From Treponema sp. (GTDB lineage: Bacteria > Spirochaetota > Spirochaetia > Treponematales > Treponemataceae): a stretch of DNA of 64,000 nt. Position numbers and translations under genes: made by a program. The DNA lies in contig JAGBIY010000045.1 in assembly GCA_017934745.1 (NCBI GenBank), positions 83,662 to 147,661 on the forward strand, read 5' to 3'. Positions 13,792-19,713 of this stretch are shown here, in pieces (positions within the stretch are counted from its first letter, which is position 1; the number at the start of each line of letters is the position of its first letter). Under the pieces are notes generated by a model, which saw only the letters and a list, made by a program, of their open reading frames with translations, searched no databases and was not told the DNA's origin.

Positions 13792-14322
13792 ATGTTTGAA
13801 AAATTTACAGAATATGTTAGCGAAACAAATTTTAATAGTGCTGTTTCAGAATCTGCTTTTCTGAAATTAACCTATGGGAAAAGCTATCGTGAAGGATTGT
13901 ATAGATTCTTTGAAGAAGGCAAAATTCAGTATTGGAATGGAATTGTTGCATCATGCTTCCCTACTTATGAAGGTTTAATTATCGTAATGAGCTATGACTG
14001 GATGGGAAGAATATTTGCAATTGAAAATTCCTCGCAAAAAGTAATTCTATTTGAAATCGGTTCGGGAGACGTTTATGATACTGATGCTGATGTATTAGAC
14101 TTCCATGACAATTTGATTGCAGAACATCCTGAAGAATGTTTAATTTCTGAATTATTTGCTGAGTGGAGAAAATTAAATAACAACATATCACTAAAATCAA
14201 CGGACTGCGTAAGCTATAAAGTTCCTCTCATAATGGGCGGAAATGATGAACTAGAAAATCTTGATTTATGTGATATGGATGTCTACTGGGAGATATTAAA
14301 GCCTTTTATTCTTGGTAAATGA
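13792..14322 (+). CDS. DUF1851 / Tdi1-type immunity protein
   Basis: A 176-residue protein with the features of the T6SS immunity Tdi1 (DUF1851) domain: GLYRFFEEGKIQYWNGIV near residues 35-52, VMSYDWMGRIFAIEN near residues 65-79, LDFHDNLIAEHPEE near residues 102-115, and a closing YKVPLIMGGNDELENLDLCD. Tdi1 of Agrobacterium protects against a DNase effector. GGGGGGTGA lies shortly before the ATG. The toxin tail at 13677 is the presumed partner. Confidence 0.85.
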   Translation: MFEKFTEYVSETNFNSAVSESAFLKLTYGKSYREGLYRFFEEGKIQYWNGIVASCFPTYEGLIIVMSYDWMGRIFAIENSSQKVILFEIGSGDVYDTDADVLDFHDNLIAEHPEECLISELFAEWRKLNNNISLKSTDCVSYKVPLIMGGNDELENLDLCDMDVYWEILKPFILGK

Positions 14323-14328
14323 CACAAG

Positions 14329-14916
14329 TTGTTACAAAATGAAAGTAATATTGGATCATATAAAGATTTACGAGATGCGGGAGAAATTGGAGAATGTACC
14401 CAGGGAATTATTATAGATGTAAATAAGATTCGCGGAATTGAACAGGTTCATATTTATATAATAATCAATTTTGATTATAAAAAAATTAACAATCTTGTGA
14501 TGTATTTACAGAATGATTATACTTATAAAGGATGGAAAACTGGAGCATTTCCAAATATAGGAAACTTTTTGCCAGATAAAAACTGCGACTTTTATATCTG
14601 CAAGGATACAGACTTAAAGCCGATTGTAAGCAAAATCCACAGTGTCATAAAAGAATATGGATTTCCAATTCTTGAAAAGTTCGATACATATCAAAAATTT
14701 GAAAATTCCTTGTATGAACAAAATGAAATCAAGAGATTTAATCTGATTCATGGTTTGGAGTGGAACCTACTAGGACTTTCGGTCATGCTAAAAAATCATC
14801 CGACAGAAGAAATACTGGAGAAATTCCATGACAAACTGTGCGATGAAAACGGAAGCTTGGAAGGCTTGAAGAATAGGCTTTCAGACCAGGATAAAATAAG
14901 AGAGATATTAAAATAA
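14329..14916 (+). CDS. Toxin-tip/immunity chimera of unknown family
   Basis: A 195-residue frame starting at TTG. The first 20 residues (NESNIGSYKDLRDAGEIGE) resemble the GTYxxLxxAG stretch that precedes the His motif of the tip at 8930; the rest looks like an unrelated soluble alpha-beta protein with INFDYKKINNLVMYLQNDY and a helical C-terminus. The join therefore fused a tip scrap in frame to an immunity-type body whose own start has been lost. It overlaps the next gene by one base (TAATG). Confidence 0.5.
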   Translation: MLQNESNIGSYKDLRDAGEIGECTQGIIIDVNKIRGIEQVHIYIIINFDYKKINNLVMYLQNDYTYKGWKTGAFPNIGNFLPDKNCDFYICKDTDLKPIVSKIHSVIKEYGFPILEKFDTYQKFENSLYEQNEIKRFNLIHGLEWNLLGLSVMLKNHPTEEILEKFHDKLCDENGSLEGLKNRLSDQDKIREILK

Positions 14917-15278
14917 TGGCAAGAGATTTGAGCTTCTGGAAATACGAAAAAGAAGGCGTTCTTAATGACGAGAAAGTTTATGTTCAGCTTTCCGACGGAG
15001 AAGAAGTAAAAGGTGTTGAAGAACTTCCTGTTGAAGATGTAATCAAAAGCGTAAAAGCTGCATTTTCAGACTGGGAATGGCAAGATGAAAGCACTTTGCA
15101 AAAGAAGAATAAAAGCATAGAAATCTTCACGACAAAACAGTTTGTCCGCTTTGACTGCACTTCGCTTACAAACGAAGAAATGAATGCGCTTATCGACATA
15201 ATGAACGTATACGGCTGCCCGCTTTACGACTCAACAATTTCAACCCGCTTCGCATCATTGTGGAGGAGTTTCGATTAA
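14916..15278 (+). CDS. Immunity-type protein of unknown family
   Basis: A 120-residue protein starting in the stop of the previous gene. It has MARDLSFWKYEKEGVLNDEK at the start, GVEELPVEDVIKSVKAAF near residues 33-50 and a C-terminal TTKQFVRFDC...GCPLYDSTISTRF. Proteins with this head (D-L-x-FWK) and tail (GCPLYD) are frequent next to polymorphic toxins, but I know no name for the family. Translational coupling suggests a shared unit with the 14329 frame. Confidence 0.6.
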   Translation: MARDLSFWKYEKEGVLNDEKVYVQLSDGEEVKGVEELPVEDVIKSVKAAFSDWEWQDESTLQKKNKSIEIFTTKQFVRFDCTSLTNEEMNALIDIMNVYGCPLYDSTISTRFASLWRSFD

Positions 15279-15308
15279 GAAAAATATTATTGGTATAGGT
15301 GGTACAGA

Positions 15309-15767
15309 ATGACAGACCTTGTATTTGGTGAAATGAATCTTTCAGAAGGTTATTTTGAAAATGAGAAAACTCTTAATCTTTTGGGAAGAGAAAATCTCAA
15401 AGTAAAAATCCTCGCCCAAGTCTTTGAAGATGAGAAGATTCAAAAAATCCAGCAGGACAAATATCAAGAGTTTTTTCAAAACTATGATTTTTATGAATCA
15501 AAAGTTCCTGAGAAAGTCTTGGGATATTATCTGAATAATTATGAAGAGATAATTGAAAACAATGAAATACCTGACGTATTTGATAAAAATCATATAACAA
15601 AGGAATCTGTTCTAAAACTGATAAAGGTATCAGAAATAGTTTTTAATCAAGACGGAACTTACGGTTATCTATGTATTTGTGCATGGGAGCCAGAAAATGG
15701 TCTTGCCATTCAGCTTTCTCCCGAAGAAGACAACATTGAAGTAGATCTAATGGATTTACTCATTTAA
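15309..15767 (+). CDS. DUF6985-type immunity protein
   Basis: A 152-residue member of the local DUF6985 family: VFGEMNLSEGYFENEKTLNL, a central long helical part with YQEFFQNYDFYES, and a C-terminal ICAWEPENGLAIQLSPEEDN where relatives have WDxExGLGI. Three relatives follow within 3.4 kb. No tip is visible directly upstream, so its toxin has been lost. Confidence 0.7.
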   Translation: MTDLVFGEMNLSEGYFENEKTLNLLGRENLKVKILAQVFEDEKIQKIQQDKYQEFFQNYDFYESKVPEKVLGYYLNNYEEIIENNEIPDVFDKNHITKESVLKLIKVSEIVFNQDGTYGYLCICAWEPENGLAIQLSPEEDNIEVDLMDLLI

Positions 15768-15782
15768 GTCATTTTACTACCC

Positions 15783-16058
15783 GCCGGAATGGCAATCAAC
15801 ATGCCGGCATTTGCCGACCCGATGTAAAGCGAGCCGTATGAGCAGGCGAGGAAGCCCTTCGAGCGTGAGCACAAAGCTGATGTTGAATTTGCTAAAAAAC
15901 GAGGCTGTTCTCCATCTGAAGTAAGAATATGGCGAAAAAATAATAGCTATACATGGCATGAATCTAAAGATTGTAAAACGATGTGCAAGATACCTAATGA
16001 GATTCATTTGAATGTATCTCATAGAGGTGGAATTTCAAACAAACGAAATGGAGCGTAG
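15783..16058 (+). pseudogene. PAAR-like junction plus WHE-type HNH tip with a nonsense codon
   Basis: One frame covers the carrier end (AGMAINMPAFADPM), a stop TAA at 15825-15827 where homologues have AAA (Lys), then SEPYEQARKPFEREHKADVE and the tip: EVRIWRKNNSYTWHESKD, CKTMCKIPNEIHLNVSHRGG and a stop at 16058. The TWH...KTM...P...IH...H-x-GG order is that of WHH-type HNH nucleases with Glu in place of the second His. Apart from the single nonsense codon the fusion is in frame. Confidence 0.8.
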
Positions 16059-16063
16059 TTTTT

Positions 16064-16474
16064 ATGGAAAAGATTGAAAACAAAGTTTTTGGAAAATTGA
16101 TTTATGATTATCAATGGGAGAAACAAGAAGCTATAAATTTTGGGGGTAAAGAGTTTACTTTAACAATAATAGTAGAAGCTCTTCCTGACGAAAAAATTAC
16201 GGAGGTTCAAGAAAAAAATTATCAATCAGTAAAGCAGAATGATGAGATTTTAAATGCTGAAGATTTTAATCTGATAAAAAAATATCTTTTTGAAAATTAT
16301 GAATTTGATATTTCAAATTATGAAGATTTGTTTAATCATGCAAATCCGCAATCTGTTTTATATAAACAAAATGGAAAAGTTGTTGTTCTGTTTGATTTAA
16401 ACGAAGATGAACTTGGATTTGGAATTGAAATTATTCCAAATAAATCCATAGGCGTTCAAGATTTTTATATTTAA
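16064..16474 (+). CDS. DUF6985-type immunity protein
   Basis: A 136-residue protein five bases after the WHE tip: MEKIENKVFGKLIYDYQWEK, then the NFGGKEFTLTIIVEALPDEK strand region, a helical middle (NYQSVKQNDEIL) and the C-terminal LFDLNEDELGFGIEIIPN block (residues about 107-124). The F...W/LNExELGFGI block marks DUF6985. The position right behind the nuclease supports an immunity role. Confidence 0.8.
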   Translation: MEKIENKVFGKLIYDYQWEKQEAINFGGKEFTLTIIVEALPDEKITEVQEKNYQSVKQNDEILNAEDFNLIKKYLFENYEFDISNYEDLFNHANPQSVLYKQNGKVVVLFDLNEDELGFGIEIIPNKSIGVQDFYI

Positions 16475-16479
16475 CCTAA

Positions 16480-16650
16480 GAAAAAATTTATACAAAAGAC
16501 GATATTGAATTATGGCGAAAAAATAATAAATATACATGGCATGAACTGAATGATGTTGAAGCCATTCAGTTAGTACCAAGTGATATAAACAGGCCAATTT
16601 TCAAGTACATGGGGGGATGTGCTAAATATGGATTAGGTGAGGATTTTAAA
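16480..16650 (+). pseudogene. WHE-type HNH tip, 5'-truncated, reading into its immunity gene
   Basis: From 16480 the frame reads EKIYTKDDIELWRKNNKYTW, HELNDVEAIQLVPSDINRP and KYMGGCAKYGLGEDFK, and then continues without a stop into the DUF6985 gene at 16651. ELWRKNNKYTWHE is almost the same as the tip at 15783, but the body then differs. There is no start site upstream. Confidence 0.7.
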
Positions 16651-17115
16651 ATGATTACAGATGATGTATTTGGACAGATTCAATTCAAAACCATGTGGTG
16701 CAAGAAAGACCGATATACAATGTATGGGAAAGAATTTGAAATTGACATGCTGATTCAAGGAGAAGAATATCAGGCTCCGTCAGAATCTCAAAAAGCGGCT
16801 TATTCTGAATTCTGCAAGAAAAAAGATGACTTGCAAAAAGAAATGGAAAGAAAAATTTTTGATTATTATCAAACCGTTTGCGAAGAATATCGTGAAATGT
16901 TTGAAGACGATGCTGATTTGTATGCTCCGCAGATAGAATCGACCGAACAGCTCAAAGGGTATGTAAAACCGCAGGCCATAATGATTCCAAAGCAGAAAGA
17001 GAACAGGGTAATCAATGTTTTATTCAAGACAAAGTGGGATTTGGAAATGGGAATTGGGATTCAGCTTGTTGATGAAAATATTTCCATAGTTGGCGTTCAG
17101 GCTGATATATTGTAG
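16651..17115 (+). CDS. DUF6985 family immunity protein
   Basis: A 154-residue protein, the best DUF6985 match in the window: MITDDVFGQIQFKTMWCKKD, YGKEFEIDMLIQGEEYQAPS near residues 23-42, a long helical segment with KIFDYYQTVCEEYREMF, and a C-terminal FKTKWDLEMGIGIQLVDENI. The start at 16651 is chosen for GGTGAGG nine bases upstream; the frame is open further up because the truncated WHE tip runs into it. Its 3' end was copied to 5087-5158. Confidence 0.85.
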   Translation: MITDDVFGQIQFKTMWCKKDRYTMYGKEFEIDMLIQGEEYQAPSESQKAAYSEFCKKKDDLQKEMERKIFDYYQTVCEEYREMFEDDADLYAPQIESTEQLKGYVKPQAIMIPKQKENRVINVLFKTKWDLEMGIGIQLVDENISIVGVQADIL

Positions 17116-17140
17116 TTTTTTTTTGCTTTATCCTTTTGTC

Positions 17141-17174
17141 GGCACATACACAGCCTTGCGGATGTGCCATTTTT
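17141..17174 (+). terminator. Rho-independent terminator-like hairpin
   Basis: GGCACAT (17141-17147) pairs perfectly with ATGTGCC (17162-17168) and is followed by ATTTTTATG. It lies after the DUF6985 gene. A degenerate relative of this stretch follows the relic at 5087-5158. Confidence 0.55.
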
Positions 17175-17221
17175 ATGATTCATAAGCAGTACCATAGATA
17201 CCATAAAAGTTTGCGAAAGCG

Positions 17222-17485
17222 GTGCTCCAAAATGTCTCGATGAACTACCAGAGAGCTATGAAAGAGGGGCTTGTTCCTGAAGGCTGGCAAGTACATCACA
17301 AATTACCTTTAGATGATAGCGGAGATAATTCATTTGATAATTTAGTCTTAATCAAAAATGAACCCTATCACAAGGTTATAACCAATTATCAAAACTCTGT
17401 AACTAGGGGATTAAAAGAAGGTGATTGTAAAACTGTAAAATTTCCTATAGTGGAAGGAAGTATATATCCACCAAAAAATAATTAA
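17222..17485 (+). pseudogene. HNH nuclease tip (VHHKLPL type), 5'-truncated
   Basis: The frame opens at a GTG without ribosome-binding site and reads MNYQRAMKEGLVPEGWQVHH, KLPLDDSGDNSFDNLVLIKN and EPYHKVITNYQNS, ending with GSIYPPKNN. This is the HH...DDGG-x-N-x-x-x-NL...H core of a nuclease tip of the HNH/endonuclease VII superfamily, apparently with the complete catalytic region. A carrier is missing, so it is an orphan tip. A 3' relic of the same tip is at 5322-5435. Confidence 0.75.
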
Positions 17486-17503
17486 AACTACGAGGAAAAT
17501 AAT

Positions 17504-17956
17504 ATGTGGAAAGATAAACTTGAAGAAATTAAAATAAGAAGAGAGCGAAGAAACAGATTTTTAAACGACGGGTGTTCAGCTGATGAATTAAATATATTCA
17601 AGCAAGCTGTAGCAGAAAAATTCAACTATACATTGCCCCTGGAATATATTGATTTTTTGTCATTGATAAATGGCTTGGAATACAATGGCTTGATTTTGTA
17701 CGGGATAGATGAAAATATTGTGGATAAAACAAACAAGCAAAAAGTTACAGGCTATATAGATTCTAATGAAATATGGTATGAAAATGAATGGCAAAAAAAA
17801 TATATGTTTTTTGGCGATGGAAATATAAGCTGGTTTTGTTTTGATATTTCCAAAAACAATTATGTTGAACTTGATAAACCGTCAGGAGAACTGCAACAAG
17901 AATTTTCAGGTTTTGCAGAAATGATAGAATACGCCTTAGAAAGCAGTTTGTCTTAG
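17504..17956 (+). CDS. SUKH/YrhA-type immunity protein
   Basis: A 150-residue paralogue of the 5457 product with NFLxDGCSADELNIFKQAV near residues 21-35, EYNGLILYGIDENIVDKT near residues 59-76, NEIWYENEWQKKYMFFGDGN and ISWFCFDISKNNYVELD. It is preceded by GAGGAAA and by the HNH tip at 17222. The same tip-immunity pair at 5322-5909 shows that the two genes travel together. Confidence 0.85.
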   Translation: MWKDKLEEIKIRRERRNRFLNDGCSADELNIFKQAVAEKFNYTLPLEYIDFLSLINGLEYNGLILYGIDENIVDKTNKQKVTGYIDSNEIWYENEWQKKYMFFGDGNISWFCFDISKNNYVELDKPSGELQQEFSGFAEMIEYALESSLS

Positions 17957-17962
17957 AAAAAC

Positions 17963-18139
17963 ACAACCATCAACTTCCAAAAAGCCAATGAACAAGCAGG
18001 TCTTTCAAGCACACCGTCGGGTTATACATGGCATTATGTTGAAGACGGGAAAACTTTATTATTAGTTCCTAGAGATTTGCATGAAACAGTAAGACACACA
18101 GGTGGTGCCAGCTTAATAAAAAAAGGGCTGAGACCTTAA
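17963..18139 (+). pseudogene. WHH-type HNH nuclease tip, 5'-truncated
   Basis: An open frame without start reads TTINFQKANEQAGLSSTPSG then YTWHYVEDGKTLLLVPRDLH and ETVRHTGGASLIKKG, stopping at 18139. It follows the WHH tip pattern closely (F-x-x-AN-x-x-AGL, YTWHHxEDGxTMxLVPxDLHxxVxHTGG), with Tyr at the second His of WHH. A DUF6985 gene follows directly. Confidence 0.85.
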
Positions 18140-18158
18140 AACAAGGATGATAAAACTA

Positions 18159-18719
18159 ATGAATTGTGATTTCAGAAAAACAAATGGAATATGGGAAACA
18201 AAAATTCTATTAGAAGAGTGGTCAACTTTTTTTGGTTATCAGATTGAAGTTGATGTAAATCTTGGCGGAGATTCTAAAGTCGAAACTGTTCAAGATAAAC
18301 ATTTGCGAGCATACCAGTACTTGAAAAACAATCAGAAGCAATTATTGAAAAACATTCTTGAAAAACTATTTTTTGAATACAAAAATCTGCAGGAATCTTA
18401 TGGTTATGATGATGAAGAAAAATCTGAATATATGCCAGGCATTTATTCAATTGAAGATCTGAAGGATTTAATAAAACTCAAAAGAGTTCATATCTTGAAT
18501 GTAGAAAAAAATAATCTGAGTTACATTGGATTTCATTTTGAATGTAAATGGGATGATGAGCAAGAACTTGGTTTTATGACGCATGAAACAAAAGTTGTAA
18601 AAATGGGCAATTCTGACAGTTCTTTTTTGTCTTGGATTGCCGAGGAAGATTGCAAAAAAACAGGAGAGGGAAAAATCATAATTCCAAAAGAATTTAAATC
18701 TATAGATATGGAGACATAG
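18159..18719 (+). CDS. DUF6985-type immunity protein
   Basis: A 186-residue protein with EVDVNLGGDSKVETVQDKHL near residues 27-46, a helical middle (YQYLKNNQKQLLKNILEKLF) and the C-terminal IGFHFECKWDDEQELGFM followed by FLSWIAEEDCKK. The ATG at 18159 fits the AAGGA at 18143 better than the in-frame ATG at 18147. It follows a WHH tip. The C-terminal third was copied to 3752-3988, where the text is WDDEHGLGF. The last codons overlap what looks like the original head of the next ankyrin gene. Confidence 0.8.
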   Translation: MNCDFRKTNGIWETKILLEEWSTFFGYQIEVDVNLGGDSKVETVQDKHLRAYQYLKNNQKQLLKNILEKLFFEYKNLQESYGYDDEEKSEYMPGIYSIEDLKDLIKLKRVHILNVEKNNLSYIGFHFECKWDDEQELGFMTHETKVVKMGNSDSSFLSWIAEEDCKKTGEGKIIIPKEFKSIDMET

Positions 18720-18733
18720 AAACTGTAAAGGAA

Positions 18734-19171
18734 ATGATTTCGAGTGGCACAGTGGATGTTAATGAAATTATATTTGGTAAAACTTTTTTACATACTGCAT
18801 CAATTTGTAATCAACTTGAGATAGCAAAGTTTTTAATAGAAAGTGGCATTGATTTAAACAGATTAGATCGAGCTAAATCATCAGCCCTTATAAATGCAGT
18901 AATAAAAGGCAATCTGGAAATGGTAAATCTTTTGTGTGAAAGCGGAGCAGAGCTTGATACGTCAAATCCTGACAACAATCCTTTATTTCGTGCAGGATCA
19001 TGCCATCAAGAAGAAATAGCACAATATTTGGTAGATAAGGGAATAGATATTTATAAAACTTATCATATAGGAGATATGGAAAACTGCGATGCATATAAGT
19101 GGACTGTAAAGAAACTTCCAATATTTCCCCGATTTCTATCGGGGAAATATTGGAAGGGTAAAGTTGTGTGA
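18734..19171 (+). CDS. Ankyrin-repeat protein, probably truncated at both ends
   Basis: A 145-residue protein with about three ankyrin repeats: GKTFLHTASICNQLEIAKFL, SSALINAVIKGNLEMVNLLC and DNNPLFRAGSCHQEEIAQYL. Ankyrin proteins occur as immunity proteins in such arrays. In frame upstream the codons YGDIETVKE also look like ankyrin sequence, so the head may have been cut by the join with the DUF6985 gene. The C-terminus runs through the perfect hairpin at 19115-19156 (residues LPIFPRFLSGKYWKG), which suggests that the natural end was replaced at the edge of the array. Confidence 0.65.
   Translation: MISSGTVDVNEIIFGKTFLHTASICNQLEIAKFLIESGIDLNRLDRAKSSALINAVIKGNLEMVNLLCESGAELDTSNPDNNPLFRAGSCHQEEIAQYLVDKGIDIYKTYHIGDMENCDAYKWTVKKLPIFPRFLSGKYWKGKVV
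19115..19156 (-). terminator. Perfect 19-bp inverted repeat at the array boundary
   Basis: CTTCCAATATTTCCCCGAT (19115-19133) and its exact complement (19138-19156) flank a TTCT loop. On the - strand the stem is followed by TTTCTTTACAG, a fair T-rich tail, so it can terminate the hemerythrin unit (19195-19695). On the + strand no T run follows. It marks the border between the AT-rich array and the GC-richer chromosome. Confidence 0.65.
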
Positions 19172-19194
19172 ATACAGGTGAAAGTGTCTTATCG

Positions 19195-19695
19195 TCACGC
19201 CTGCTCCGGCAACTTCTTGTTTTCGCTGCTGTTCTCCTTCAGGTACTGGACCAGTTTTGGGATGTAGAGCTTGTCCTCGTGCGCGATGTGCGAGAGTATC
19301 CAGTCGTAGAGGAATTTCGCGAACTTGATTCCCTCGGTTATGGACGCTTTGTTGTACGACAAGGCCATGTCGATGACCTTGTTTCGGAACGCATCGTGCT
19401 CGGCCTTGTGGTGGGGCAGCCCCTCGAAATTCGCCGAGCGCATGAGCTTCTCCTCGTCCTGGAAATGCTTGTCCGTGTACTCGATGCACTCGTTCAGCGA
19501 GTCTCCGAGCACTTCCCTCCAGTCCTTCTCGTGCTGGTCCCGGAACAGCGCCTTGTAGAAGTTGTTGCAGAGGGAGACGAGCTTTTTGTGCTCCTCGTCG
19601 ATGAGTGGAATCCCCGTGTTGAATTTGGGGTTCCAGACTATGAGCTCTGAATCCGCGTTGTGTTTTGCCAACAAAAAATCGTCTTTCAAAGTCAT
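19195..19695 (-). CDS. Bacteriohemerythrin
   Basis: A 166-residue protein with the hemerythrin iron-binding pattern: GIPLIDEEHKKLVSLCNNFY near residues 28-47, YTDKHFQDEEKLM near residues 73-85, GLPHHKAEHDAF near residues 92-103 and a final LSHIAHEDKLYIP near residues 134-146. It is expected to bind a di-iron site and O2, acting as oxygen carrier or sensor in the cytoplasm. The start follows a GAGG-rich stretch. It lies 18 bases after secA, on the same strand, and probably shares its transcript. The base composition is unlike the array next to it. Confidence 0.95.
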   Translation of the reverse strand: MTLKDDFLLAKHNADSELIVWNPKFNTGIPLIDEEHKKLVSLCNNFYKALFRDQHEKDWREVLGDSLNECIEYTDKHFQDEEKLMRSANFEGLPHHKAEHDAFRNKVIDMALSYNKASITEGIKFAKFLYDWILSHIAHEDKLYIPKLVQYLKENSSENKKLPEQA

Positions 19696-19713
19696 TTTCC
19701 CTCTACCTCCATT

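Noticed and set aside
1-19171. CRISPR array or insertion-sequence island
   Set aside because: The repeats are coding relics of different length and spacing, not regular repeats with spacers. No transposase, integrase or terminal inverted repeats were seen.
19168-19650. Open frame on the + strand across the hemerythrin gene
   Set aside because: Shadow of the hemerythrin gene, which has a complete family match on the other strand.
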